Source: Dirofilaria immitis
Taxonomy: Eukaryota > Nematoda > Chromadorea > Rhabditida > Onchocercidae
Reading direction: 5' to 3'
NCBI GenBank assembly: GCA_024305405.1
Contig: JAKNDB010000087.1
Span: forward strand, 5,768,501-5,832,500
Length of the DNA stretch: 64,000 nucleotides
Shown here one piece after another: positions 1 to 13,383 of this stretch. The position numbers were made by a program, and so were the translations under genes. The notes under the pieces are model-generated. The model was not told the origin of the DNA, ran no database searches, and saw nothing but the letters and a program-made list of their open reading frames with translations. The stretch's first letter is position 1. Every line of letters begins with the position of its first letter.

Positions 1-3000
1 GTCTTTACTGAACATGAAGTCAATTTCTTTGATAATTATTCATGTTTTAATAAATGTTTTCATTCCTAGAAATTTTCATTTTCTAAATTTTTCCTTTTTA
101 TCTCCTTTTACGGCATAAGATCTCAGGTGGCCATCACTATCATACCACTTTCGCAAACTGGAGGTAGTTTTAATCCATTCAATTTGAATCTCATGAATAA
201 ATAAAACAGTTTTTCTCGGTAAATAAATTCATTATTGTAAGAAATATTTCCCATCTTTTTTCTTTCTCTGCAATGTTTGAGATAAAACTTTCGAAATAAT
301 AATCGATATCTGAACACTGATCCAACTCTGGATGATCAAGACAAACTTTTTAAATTTAAATTCTAGCAGAAGGCTTACATATTTCTACAGAAAAAAAGGC
401 AAACAAATAATTTTTAGAGAAATTTTAGAATCAAAAAAAGACCGATCTCAGACTATCAAAGCTGCATGGAACAGTCGCAAAATGTCATTCGAAGTTCAAA
501 TAAAGGTATTTGAAATGGGAGGAGTGTTACTATGTACGACATATAATCAATTATTCATTGTTATAGCAACGAAATGAATTCATTTATTTGCTTTATGTCA
601 CCATAAACATTTCTCACATTAATAACTGTTTTGCCATGAAACTTCTCTGATCACATATCCATTTCACTACACAGATAATATTCCATTGATTAAGTGATAG
701 TATATTATTATAGGAAAAAGATAAAGCAATATCTGATATTTTCACAAAAAAAATTTTTTTACGAAGGAAAGAAGTCTATAAGTACCTGTTATGTAGATAA
801 AGTTTTTGAATAAACTTCCAAAAACTAATTGAAATTGACAAGCAACTACAAAACGGTTCGCTCACTTCGTGGAAAAAATCTTCTTTGTCAAAAATAATAA
901 ATAACTGATAATATAAAATAAAAATCGCAGCACCGAATGGTCACACTTGTGTAATCATATAACATTTTCTGAGTAGAGTTAGCTAAAACGATTTAACCAA
1001 GAGTATCGTTCCTTAGGAACCGGAGTTGGAATTTTCTGTACCAATTTTTGCATATTTTCATCTGCTTTTTAGAATAGCACGACGGTAAAAAATTCAAAAT
1101 CACAACCTAGACTTTAAATTTTGATAAAAAAAGATCTAAAACATGGCTTCGAATACTTACTTACTCAACATATTGAATAGGAGTACCATTCATTTTGCCT
1201 TGCTCTCACTTAAAATATAATTAAAAAAAAGAAACTGATTTTGACATTCATGTGCTGTCTTCAATTAATTTAAGACGCTTTTTATGAGGCAATCATCTTA
1301 TTCTCTGCAATGTCAATACTTCTTTTTTGATTCATTTAATAAAAAAGTTGAAAAACATTATTATAGAGTTTGCCGTAGAGCAATAATCGTATTCTGTTGC
1401 AAAATGTGTTAGTCATTCTGAACAATGTAATGATTTTCTTTCATTTACAGACAATAGACTTAAACATTCGTCAGCTTACATTTCCGTTTCCTATATTGTT
1501 GATGCATTTGCATGTTGAGCATTTCAGCACCCTGCATGTATTGAGCCAATTCTTCACGACGATGTATTTATGACTCTTTTCGTAACTATTCTTTCCTTCT
1601 GAATTCTCTTTCAAGTGGCGGAGCACAATTTCATCACTTTATGTTCTATAAATCAAATTTATTTGAATGAATTTGTGGATATGCAATAGTTGTCTTCTGA
1701 AGTTCCAAAAACCAAACAAAAAGTCACACTTAAGTGATATTTACTCTCCCTGCAACTTTATAATAACTTCTATAGCAGTGACCAGTGAATAGTTTTAACG
1801 CGAGAGTTCAACTCAAAATTAAACGATAATGATTTCTAGTTTCGAAAAAAAGTTACTAGTTGTCGGTTTAAATATCATCATAACTCACCGCTCAGCGGTC
1901 GTTGGTCATTTATTTTCTGCTCATGGTGGAAATATTTATGGTCAATACAAAGTTGTCATCATTACTCCGATTCATTTCGTAATGTTGATTCATCCTCATG
2001 ACAGCATGAACTTATGAATATTTCTTAAATAACTACAATGAGATAAACAATCGGATTCTTAGCAACTCAAGCTAAGCATAACACGATACGCAAAAAACAA
2101 GCTTATTTAGAGTATAGCAAATCTTAATGATAGCACAGTCATTCATCACGATAATGTACGTTCGAAGCAACTGAAAACAGAGAATTGAAGTATTCAGGAA
2201 ATCAAATTGAAAGAAATTGCTTTAAAAGTACTTAATTAAGGAATAATTTTCTGCATCAACTTTCTTGTAAACAATAAAGTACAGAGAAATTACTTTCTGG
2301 AAGATAAAAACAAAGGATATGAAGAAAAAGGAAGGAGAGAGGAAAAGCGAAGACCTGGAATCCAGCAAAATATCATGTCTGTACTATCACAAATAAGGAA
2401 GTTTGCAGTAAAATTAAGGAAAGACAAGCATTGATGACGCCATAAGAGGTAAAGAAAAATTATATGTGCCGGGTTATAAGCAAGTAGCATCGGAGAAACC
2501 TATCTTCCTCTCTTTCTTGAAAGATTAATAATTATCAATATGCCAGTGGAATTTATCAGTCCATAAAAATTAATGTATTAATTTTCGAGTCGAAATAATT
2601 ATATTGAAAATAGTGCGCGAGATTCTTCTTCATAACATTTTAACTTTTCTTTATTCATAGAGGAGGCTTGAGTTTAAAAAAGCAAATATAATATTTATCT
2701 CTTTCTCATTTCAGCCCATAGATCTCGAAAAAATAAATAAAGTTGAGAAAGAAGACAAAAGTACCCGCAGCATAGGTCCTTACTATCTACAATTAATTGG
2801 AAAAATTAGAATAATTTAATTGATTACAGGAATTTTTGTAAAATCAAAAGTCATCAAATAAGAAGAAAATTTCAAATGTCGATGTAAAGATTAAAAGGAG
2901 AGAAAATATATGGAAACTTAACAAGCCAAAATCAAATTCAAACAAGAACTCCAATATTTTGAACGAAGAGACTGGAACAAGAAGACAATAAAAGATCCCA

Positions 3001-3445
3001 AATCCAGAAAATGTATAAGAACAAGCAGAATCTTAATATTCCGTACATATATATTAAAATCAGTGCAAAGCAATAAAAAGAATAACAAGAATAAACACAA
3101 ACCTATAACTTAATACGCGACCTAAAAGTAGCATACACACCTGGATGTATAAAAAAACTAGGAAACGGTAATTCAATAACGATAATTACAATCTTCTTAA
3201 ACATTTCCAAACCATTCCAAACTCGTCAGAAAACCTCAATTTGTTTTCAGATGTACAGCAGCTTTTTTCAAAACTTTTCAATTTTATGAAGAATTTTCTT
3301 CATATGATTAGTTTCAAACTATCATTTTTTGCCATCTTTTTCCATAAAATAAAGAAAAATGATATTCAGAAGGATGTCGCAACACATTAGTTTTAGGATT
3401 CGAACATCCAGAATAAAAGGTAAAAGCAGTAATTAAATTAATTTA
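1..3445. other. intergenic, no secure gene
   Basis: AT-rich sequence downstream of the transportin-3 gene. Open frames here are short (up to about 80 codons), low in complexity and without recognisable domains. The only coding-like stretch I noticed is a 35-codon minus-strand frame at 1460-1564 that ends in a basic tail and a TAA; it could be a terminal exon but no upstream exon was found. Nothing else is supportable. Confidence 0.6.
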
Positions 3446-3447
3446 TT
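3442..3447 (-). promoter_or_regulatory. polyadenylation signal AATAAA of TNPO3
   Basis: On the minus strand an AATAAA hexamer overlaps the TAA stop codon of the transportin-3 gene, implying a 3' UTR of only about 15-20 bases if used. Confidence 0.5.
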
Positions 3448-6400
3448 ATACATAAAGCCGAATTAAATCACGAATTTGAGCATACACTTGTCGTAAGTCA
3501 GTTGATCTGAAAAAATTAAAAATTTGAAACATTGATTTGAGATATGGTAAAGTGTAAATAGAAAAGATTCCTCGATTCGGAATTTCCACGAAAAGACAGT
3601 AATTCAGATAGCTGAAAAGTTATGATCCTGAATTTATCATAAATTACATCAAATTAAACAAAGTTTTCACAACTTACTCTAACACATTTTTATGAAACCA
3701 TTCTAGCTGTTCTATTGTTGCATAAAGGCCCCATTATGAGGAAATTTCTCCAGCGTCGCTTTCAACCAGATGGATAATTGCTGGAAATTTTTGCATCCTT
3801 CAAAGCTATGGTTAACTCCAAAAAGCTAATGTATTTCTGAACCAAGAAATTTTTTTAAATATTCACATCTCAAGATCTATTTATAGCAATAAAAATCTTG
3901 ACGTCCTTTACTATTTCTTGAACTATTTATAATACGTACCTCTTTTGATAATTTACCAATCAAATAAATGATTTCCGCCATGTCGCGTTTTAAAGTACCC
4001 GACACGCTGAATACTGCCGCCTGAAGAGATCCACTAATCAGTTTTTCGCCATATTTTACAAACAGTTGTTCAGCACCTTCCACACCTGCATCTCGATAAT
4101 TGGACTGAAACATGACATGATTTGGCATTCATAAAACCTTATTTCATTTTCAAGACTGCTATTAATTTTTAATCAAACCAAATTGATAAACTAATATAAA
4201 ATTTTTTGCTGCATACAATCAGCAAAGAAATGCCGTTTCTATAATTGTCACTTCTAATAATTTCTGTGCTTTACAAAATTCAAGATTTTTCTTACCTTTC
4301 TAGCGATAAGCAAAGACGTAACACACTCGGAAAAAAATTTGGTTATGGATCTGTTCGCATCAACATGATCAACATCTAAACCGACAAGTCCACATTCAAA
4401 TAACTGCGCACTCATTGGTTCTTGGAAAAATACTGATGGCGCACGCTGTACGAACCTAAAACAAGTTTGACGAACTTCAAGCTTCTTATTTTTATTAATT
4501 TCGGCACTCTTCAAACAGAAGATTTTCCAATCGGTAAGTTGAGTTTATAATACTATTAAAAAAATTACCTAATAGCCAGTCTAAACATATCATCTATTGT
4601 ATCTGGGTGATTGCGAAAACCATTTTGTTCTTGCAACAATTTGAACGAATCATTACATAAAATCTGTAAATATAAGCGAAAAAAATGAGAAATTAGCTTT
4701 TATATGAATATAAGCATCATTTCCAAACTGTTCGTTATAAATTCATCTTTTAAAACACGATATTTTGTGAATTAACATCACTATTATGGATAATTAATAT
4801 CGCAAACAATGTAAATGTTCAATAAAATTTGATTAAACCATTAATTGAAAAAACTTACGTTAAGCATATGGACTAATCCGGATCGACAATTATCTAAATG
4901 ACCGTATTCATCAACTAAAATACTGGCCAAATAAAGAAAGCATGAATGAGGATGACGATTATATATGTCAACCATCTGAAAATTATATGGAATATCATAA
5001 AGGAAACATATGAATAGAATTTCGTAAACCATACCTAAAAAAATAACAAAAAAAAAAAGTAGTAATACAGTGCAACACAAATATTTAACAAGACAAGCCG
5101 CTGATAAAAGAAAAATGTACCATTTCTGTCTGTTCAGCTATATGAGTAATTACCTGTTCAACAAGAGATTCGATAAAAGTAATCGAATGGACTTCAAGAA
5201 AGCGTATCATGAATCGTATCGCACGGCAACAATGTTCAACCACTCGAGTATTCTTTTCATATTTCTTGCAAATTTCTAGAACAAACGGCCAAACTTCCTT
5301 CACAGTTGTAATCCATAATGCCGGAATATCATCGTTTGCATTTGTAGAGCTTCCTGCGTAAAAATAAATTAAAAATGATCAAGAAAAGAAATAAATATAA
5401 CGTCAGCAAATTCTTAATGCATATGATTTTTAAAAACGCTGATAATAAATACCATTTTGAATATTATTTTTCGGATTATATGCTTGATGAGTCCAGGGCT
5501 GAACATGCCGAAAGATTGCAGCTATTCTATCGACCCATAAAACTGGATCACGGCTCAAAACATGCCAGGAATCTGACGCATTCTCATTACTATCTTGTGA
5601 CTCGTTGCACGATATATCCGTCTTCGACTTAAGAAGCTAGAAAAATTCAAAATAATATTCTGTGAAATAAAATAATTACGATGCTTAAAGATAAAATTTG
5701 CACATGAAATGCAGCTAGAAGTTTTAAAAAAATACTGCAGTTAAGCGTGTCATTTGGGGTTCGACTAAGCGCCTTAAGCGAGTTGCAGTTTCTTCTCCTG
5801 GCAAACCATTCAGCATTGAAGAACAAGCTAAAAAGACAGCTATTTTATGCAGTAAACTCCGCTACTAACAGTTTTTAATGATGACTCTAGCATGATATTG
5901 TTCTAAATATATGGTGATTAAGTGTTAATTTTTAAGAATTTTCCTAATCGCAATAGATAGTTTTTAAAATAAAACGAGAAGCAACATAATCAAACATTAT
6001 TCGTTCTGTAATATGATATATGTCAGATAAAACAAATGCTCAGTAAAGCAACAGAAAGAATGTTCTTAAATTAAAAAAATTTGACAAATTAAATCTCAGT
6101 CCTTTTCATGAAGCAAAACAAAAATTGCGAGGATTGATCTGCGAAAAGAAAAATGCAAACTTTAATTGGGAAGACTGATCTGCGAAAAAAGAATGTAAAT
6201 TTTTTTGAGATTTTGACTAATTACAAATAAATGAGAATGGAAAGCTACCCAGTATAAATAAGAGAAACTATACCTTGTAGAAGTAAGAGGATAGAATTTT
6301 CCAGCTGCTGCCCTTTGTTTTCGCCACTTTCCAATAGAGGAATAATGGCAAATATAGAATCAAAATGTTCCAAACAATTACTTTCGCATTTTCCACAAAT

Positions 6401-9400
6401 TCCATAAAGAGATTCGGAAGCAGCCCGAACAAAACATGGTTTTCGTACTTTATCCAGTAACCAAGTAACGCACGGCTCTAAATGAAATTTTCCTAAAAGT
6501 TAAAAATCAGCAAATACTTGAATAACAAAAAATTTAAAAACCTCAATTAGAGTTCTGTGAAGCTGTTTTTACTTCATTCCGGGGAGCACATGGACATTGA
6601 AATAAGTGACAAACCTTGATATTGTTTATTTTCGTGCAACCAATCAATTAAATTTCCAAGTAATTTAATAGAGGTATTAGTCAATATGGGATGAGATGTA
6701 ACAGGCATAACCAATACAGCTTGAATCAAAAGAGGAACCACTGTTTCTTCCGTCCTAAAGTTAAGATAACCAACAGTTAAAAATACGATAAACACAATAC
6801 ACTGAACACTTATAGAATAATGTATCACAATAAAGTTCGTCATCAAATGATAGCGTAAACAGAACAAAATCACAAGATTAACACATGAATCAGGTAATGC
6901 AGTTATTTGGACATTATTCTATCGAGAATAGTGCTTCAGAACCACCTGTCCTAACCTTATCATGTTTAATAAAAGATGCATGAAGGAAGACATAAAAACA
7001 AACATTTATTCTCGCGCAGTTTAATCTATCTAGATTCTGAAACAAATTACGTCAAATCAATTGTGTAACGAAAGAGAATACTTACGGAAGAACGTTATGT
7101 ACAATCACTGATATGATATACAAAGCAGCTTCCGATTCATCCCAAGATCCTGATGAAACCGATTGCAGTATTGAGAACATCTATAAAACACTGCGGCGAA
7201 TTCATAGTTAAAATCAAACCAATTCAATAATCTTCAGTTTCTTTCGAAAAAGTCTCTCGATTACTCCTAAACTAACGAATCAAGTTAGTCCAACAATTAG
7301 GTCAGGTTTTCCTCAACACGTGGAAATAACTGAAATCCACGTGAAAATAACTGAAATATTCAAAATTCCCTCTACCTATTCTCATAAGATTAAGAAATTG
7401 AAATCTGCTCTAACATCATAACATAAAGTTTTAATTGATACATAAAAATACATACACTTTGAATGCACCGGTCAGTTCCAACGATGAAAACAACATCCTT
7501 AAGTGTGTCGGAAACTTGACTTCGAAATTCAACAAAATCATCATTCTCGTCCGGAATATCTTCCTGATCAGTATCAAAGCGACAATGCTTGTAAAGTGCC
7601 ATAATGTACCTTAATTGAATATACGGAAAGATTTTAATTTACTAAAGAAATAACATAAACAAACATGAACAATGTTTGAATCCGAAACAACTCATTGATT
7701 ATGTTCTTTGATTTTCTTGATCTAAGAAATACTAGAATCACTCCGGAACATAATTCGAACTTATCAATTTCGTTCAGGTAAGAAGAACCGCAATAATAAA
7801 TTATCCAACCTTTCAATGTACGGCTTGAACTGAGCGTTCAAATCATCGTCATTCCTTTCATAAAGATATTCAGAAAGGCGGTACCAAATGTTGAATGTCA
7901 TTTCCACTAGCTAAATAACCATTTCATGAAAAATGTATTGCACAAAGCGGAAATTTAATTCTAAATCTTTCAAACTTAAATAATGTAACTAACATTGTAA
8001 TCATGATAACCAGCTAGAAGAAGGAGCATTTCGATGCTTCGAAAATCACCAAGGCCTTGTCCAGGCTCTTGAATCATACATTCCAAAAGTGACTCGCTTA
8101 ATTCACAAAATACTCGAGCATATCCTTGCAACCTGGATCAGCTTTTATACATTACTGCTATTCTGCTTAAGAAATGATTTTCTTTTAATGCAATATAGCA
8201 TAATATGCATTCAGCAGTTAAACAACCTATCAAAATCGTCATTAGCAACAGCCAATGAAAAGCTATCCGCCATTCCGTAGCATGCAGATTGCAGAGTCAT
8301 AGCTAGAACACGATTAACATTCGTATCTTCAGCACGATATAACGCTGATACAATACATTCACAAGCCGAATCGTGCAATGAATTGGGTGAGTTCGGATTC
8401 TGCTGCAAAAATTTAGATAGATCTATGTTTCAAAAAATTGACTAACTAAAATCAGTATCAGATTACCAATATATTACTTTACTTTCCTTTTTCTTTTTTC
8501 TCAGAAAATATAATCATTCTTCCAATTTTAATTTATCCTGTTCCTTCAAATGGAATATGACCAAGCCATTTTTTCAAACTTTTTCGATAAAATTTTAATC
8601 AGATGAAAAGATTTTCAAGTCATTTAAAGAGTATGAAAACTCAACCAGAAGTGAAAAACATATTTGAGAAGATCGCTTGTTGCGATATCGTCAGTTGGGA
8701 TTAGCGGATTTAGCAACCAGGAGCTAAAGCAACTCAGAACTTTTTGAGTATCGCATCGTCATTACCATTGAAGATACAAACTTGACTCTACAAGAAAAAT
8801 TAAGAAGATAATACTGCGCATCATTATGCATAAATGCATTTTGATATAAGCCATGGAACATTTCAATGAAAGTGTTGCATAAGAAAAGTTGCATAACGAA
8901 AAAAAGTTATGCGATACATTTTTAAAAGAAGTAATATCCATCTGTCAGATTTGCAGAGGTAACATAATGAAAACTCACTAAAAATGAATGACTGCCTGCG
9001 TCTTCTGTGCCAGTTCCGTATTAACTATACGGCGTCGATTTTCACCAATCCTCAGATGTGAACTTTGCACTTCTTCTGGCAAAGTTTTCAGGAAAGTAAG
9101 TAAAACAGGAGTTTTGTCAGGCGTTCCGAACCTTCAAGTAGCATGAAAAAATGAGCACAATAAGTTCACTTACGCGGAAGCGGTAACATTCAGAAATAAA
9201 ACAAAAAATAATGAAAGCATGGTCTTACAAAACTGCCTTTCTACCTTATTCAACAGGAGCGTTATAAAAATAGATTAAAATTATGTTTCAGTACTATTGA
9301 AAACATAATTTTCAGATAAATAAAATAACTAAAATATTCCATCAAGAAAAAATTGAAGCCATTTTCCAGAATATAATCTACACATATACAATAACCTTTC

Positions 9401-10162
9401 GAGAATTTCTGCAACAAAATTAGTCCACTCCGGTACTTGCAAATAAAGATCGGAAAGTGCTAGACAAAGCTGTGTTATGATCACTGAATTCTTTTCAAGT
9501 GGATAAGATTCATAGTTCCTGAAATTCATGGATCCGTCAAACATCGCAAATGGAAGGACTTAACAATTTCTTTTTTCAAATCTATCAGGACGAACACTTG
9601 TAAGAACGTGAATTTCAAAACATAAGAAAAATGATATGATTTAACCTCTTCAATTATAATTCCATAATTGGTGACTGATCAAAGCATCATGCAAAAATAT
9701 ACCTATTCATCGGTAAAAAATTAAAAATTATAAAACAAGTCATATTTGCTTTGTGGCGAAGCCTTTAGCCAAACTAAATATAAAACAAAACATAGCGAAA
9801 TAAGGACCTCAAATGGTTAATTAGCGAATCCCTTAAGGATAAATGAGAAGAAGATGGTAATTCTTTCATAGAATGCAATAATTTTTGTCTCATTGTTTGA
9901 GCAGCAAAGTAACTAGCCGTCGAATCTCGGTGTTCGGATAGTATACGATCACAGATGGACCATGAATACACCTGAAACAATTATTATTTACCACAAATAA
10001 ACGATTAAATTCATCCTATATTCCATAAAAATCAATAAATTTACAATGAAAACTTACGGATTTCTGAAATTCCTCAAGCCAGATGCTAGCCTTGCTGCAC
10101 GCAGTACTATCAGACCCATTTAGTATCGCAATTGCATGATATACCGTCTCGATACTATCCAT
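3446..10162 (-). CDS. TNPO3: transportin-3 (SR-protein nuclear import receptor, importin-beta family), multi-exon
   Basis: Importin-beta superfamily receptor that carries phosphorylated SR splicing factors into the nucleus. The start is the ATG at 10162 ([10 protein letters not shown]). Exon 1 is 10058-10162, exon 2 is 9808-9971 ([30 protein letters not shown]), exon 3 is 9396-9518, and exon 4 about 8979-9131 ([17 protein letters not shown]). Further exons follow near 8650-8775, 8240-8400, 8000-8070, 7800-7905, 7450-7600, 7090-7180, 6610-6760, 6270-6480, 5740-5830, 5470-5640, 5150-5350, 4860-4975 ([18 protein letters not shown]), 4570-4660, 4300-4455, 3940-4110 and 3660-3800. The last exon ends at TAA 3446-3448 ([17 protein letters not shown]). 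The order of conserved blocks matches vertebrate TNPO3 from end to end. Exons 1-3 join in phase, and so do the last two. One exon near 3729-3732 changes frame (see findings), so the gene as written would stop at 3712-3714, about 34 codons early. An AATAAA overlaps the stop codon. Confidence 0.95.
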
Positions 10163-11719
10163 CCTTCAATGATTTCAACTAAGAACAATTATTTCTGAAC
10201 TAAGAATCCATACTGAATCCGATCTTAGAGCAAATCTGCAATCATAATTTTCTCCGAAAGAAATTCTTAAATAGAATTGAGCGACGACTGTTCATTCTTA
10301 TCATCTTATTTTTTATATAAAATACTACGAAGGAAAAGAAAGCAATGCGTACGTGAAAACAAATCTAACTTCAGCAAAGTCAGGTTAAAAAGGAGTTACA
10401 AACGGTTTATTCCAGCTTTATATTTTAATAACCGAACTACTGGAAAAATGATGAAATAGACCGATCGACTGGACATCAAATATTACAATAATAATGATAT
10501 AGTCTATACATTAATAACGTAAGTGAAGTTGCATTTCAATTTGAAAAATACTTTCTGCAAGAACAAACGTTATAGATTTCGTATACCGCAATTTGCTTCT
10601 CAAAAATTTCGAGAAAGTAGAGTACACAAATATTGCCGCAAAACATCAGAAATCCAAAGCACAATAAATGTACATCCGAAGACTGGATACAGAATCCTCT
10701 CAATTTTTGACTTTCATCGATTACAAAAACTGCTGCTATATCGAGCAAATAACCGACATCTCCAATGATATAAATCACTATTCATGTATTTACATTTAAA
10801 AACTGGATCCTAAAGAAGTTTTGATTTCCACATTTTCCTTAATATAACACATGAAAATCAAAAATACCAACTAACAAAACACCACGCTGCTGCCAATAAC
10901 AATTTCGGGAAAAAACTGACCAGTCTAAAAAGCAATAAACATGTTGTAAATTTGATGCTTTATTTGCAAAAAGAGTGCAAAACGTACAACTAATGAAACA
11001 GCGCATTAAAGTGTAATGAATAAATTAGACATCTAAAAATCATCATAGAGAATTATCAGTTTTGCGTGTAGGATGGATAGTTAAGATGTCATCAACTAAA
11101 TTAACTAGTTTTAAATGCAAAATTTTATAAGCAGGCTTTGCTGGCAATATTATATTTTGCGAAAAATTGGAAATAGTATAAGAAAACAAAGTAATTAATG
11201 GGAGAAAATTATTCATATAATTGAATATGATGTATGGAAGAATTATTACCAGCTTCAAAACAGAAAATATAATAAGCGAGCTACTGGATTCATTAAAAAT
11301 TTTCACTGGGAGAACTAAAAAGATATAATGATGATAATAATAGTAATGATAATAACGACCTAGATTTCAACATCTCCTATTTTAAAGGAGAGATTTTATC
11401 AGTACAAACATTAATGGTTCCAAATAATGCTAAATTCTTGAAATAGTATATAAAAGATTTAAATGGACTCGAGCCATTAATTATGCAAAGCGATAACTAA
11501 TAAGGATATATATATATCATCACGATGAAAAGAATTTCCCACAGCAGCAATAAAAGTAGGCCGGTGTTAATTGAAAATTAGGCGGTTTATTTAACTTAAT
11601 AATTCAGATCTTGTAATTCACATGAATTAAAATCATATGGAAAACAAATAAAGAGTGTTTCTGATGGTTACATATCCTAATTTTTGGAAAAAATTACTGG
11701 TGAAATCATTTACCACATG
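10163..11719. other. intergenic between MAT1 3' end and TNPO3 5' end
   Basis: About 1.56 kb, AT-rich, between two genes read leftwards. It should hold the 3' UTR of MAT1 and the promoter of TNPO3. Short open frames on both strands (for example 10523-10778 and 11043-11306) lack splice-consistent extensions and domain similarity. I see no RNA gene or clear repeat. Confidence 0.6.
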
Positions 11720-13352
11720 CTAATAATCATCCATATAAGTCAAAACTTCAAAATAAAAATAAATCAATCCTGAGTCAAACAAAGCACGCATACAGCATGT
11801 TTCTGGTGTTAATCCACCCGCGTATCGGCTCCCACTGATCTCTAAGACATGCTGCAAATATCCCATTCGGGACAAATCCTCACGATTTGGAAGTGATGGT
11901 CCGTTAATGAAAAGTTCTGGCGCACGGTACACAAATGGTGCACCACTGATACGAATTGGTGCAAAAGATGCTGTATCAAGACGTTTCTGTTGAGCTTCTG
12001 TAATTGGTATGAATTGTATTATTAGATAATAAAAAAGAAAATGAAAACGATTAATCAACTTAAACATAATTAATAAAACGAATTCAACTCCCAATGAAAG
12101 TTCTCCCAAAAATGAATCCGAAGCAATTTATTTATAGTCAAAACCCATCTGGAGAACAGAGAATTTTCTATACAGATAATACAAGATTTTGGATTAATCA
12201 ATTAAACTGATCTATACCCATTTTAGATTTTCTACGCCTTGCAGCCTCTTCTTTTTCGGCAAGTGCTGCTTCAATCTGCCGTTTTCTCTGACGATCCAAA
12301 ATTACTTCTGCAGGTAAATCGGATTCACGAAGTTCGTCAATTATCGCCTTAGATTTGTTTGAGCTAATCACTTTCCCAGACAATTCCTAAAAATCTCTCA
12401 GAACTAACCATATGCATAGAACTTGGAATAATTCAATCATAATCAAAAAAAGCACTCACTTCTTCGTCTTCAGCACTCTCTACAGCGCGCCTTTTTCTTT
12501 TCTGCTCTTCTTCCAACATTTGAAGAACCCACATTTGATCTTCATCAAGCTAGAAATGATTTTTGTGAACCTGAGTTCAAAAATAGTGAATCAATTAATA
12601 ATCTACTGCATCATCGCAAAGGAGATCTTATAAAATAAAAATATTTGCTGTTATTGATTTATCATATAAACACAATACTGCAAAGTATGATGTACTTTGC
12701 GCTTATTTTTTTCAATAAGTTCATTGTTTTCCGCTTTAAAACGGTTAATTTCAGCTTCCGTTTCCTCGACATTAATATTATAAGTTAAATTCATGACAAT
12801 CGTTTCAATTCGTTCCAAATAATTGTTGAAATCATGCAGCGTTGGAAAATCCATTCGTTTCAAATTGTAAACCTAAAGATATATACGACAGCGAGCAAAG
12901 ACGAACTTGATGAAAAGTTCATAAAATTCAGTGGCCTGTACATTTTTCTACTTTCCCCACTGGATTAACAAATATATGGACTTAACATAAAACAAATCAA
13001 GTAAAGATTACCTTACCAAGTTTTTTGCGAATATAATTTTCTTTTTCCACCATAGGATCATCAAAGATTTGCTCCCAGAATCCTTTTCTCCATAAAATTT
13101 TTCCACACTGTGGACAAGGCCCACTATTGCGAGCAAACAGATTTTCCACACAATTTCTAAAATTTACTAGATGTGAAAAAACATCGCACTGAAGAGCATA
13201 AAATCCTTATATTTCCGAATATTTCTTATGTTAACTGATCAATCATCTGAATTATTCAGTTACCTGCACAATGGATGACCACATTCATTAATCATCATCA
13301 ACATCGTTCGACCACCGTACTCCTTCGCTTTACATTTCGGACATCCGCGCAT
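11720..13352 (-). CDS. MNAT1: MAT1, RING-finger CAK assembly factor of TFIIH (six exons, 315 aa)
   Basis: Third subunit of the CDK-activating kinase (with CDK7 and cyclin H) that tethers CAK to TFIIH. The exon model joins in phase throughout: 13264-13352, 13012-13156, 12696-12872, 12460-12549, 12218-12386, 11720-11997, giving 315 residues against about 309 in human. Residues 1-60 form a C3HC4 RING finger (start MRGCPKCKAKEYGG, then NECGHPLC, CVENLF and CPQCG). Next comes the MAT1-specific helical region (KKLGKVYNLKRMDFPTLHDF), an acidic/basic coiled coil (LEEEQKRKRRAVE; ALAEKEEAARRRKSK), the conserved DELRESDLP motif and a C-terminal region with MGYLQHVLE and AGGLTPETCCMRALFDSG, which binds the kinase/cyclin pair. 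The stop is TAG at 11720-11722. The start codon lies only 31 bp downstream of the LYRM4 stop. Confidence 0.95.
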
Positions 13353-13374
13353 TTTACACCTTGACGATGATTCC

Positions 13375-13380
13375 TTTATT
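13375..13380 (-). promoter_or_regulatory. polyadenylation signal AATAAA between LYRM4 and MAT1
   Basis: AATAAA lies 3 bases after the LYRM4 stop (TGA, 13384-13386). It is followed 14 bases later by an AG at 13360-13361 and 8 bases after that by the MAT1 ATG. In an SL1-type nematode operon the upstream poly(A) site and the downstream trans-splice acceptor coincide, and this spacing fits that pattern. Confidence 0.45.
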
Positions 13381-13383
13381 AAA

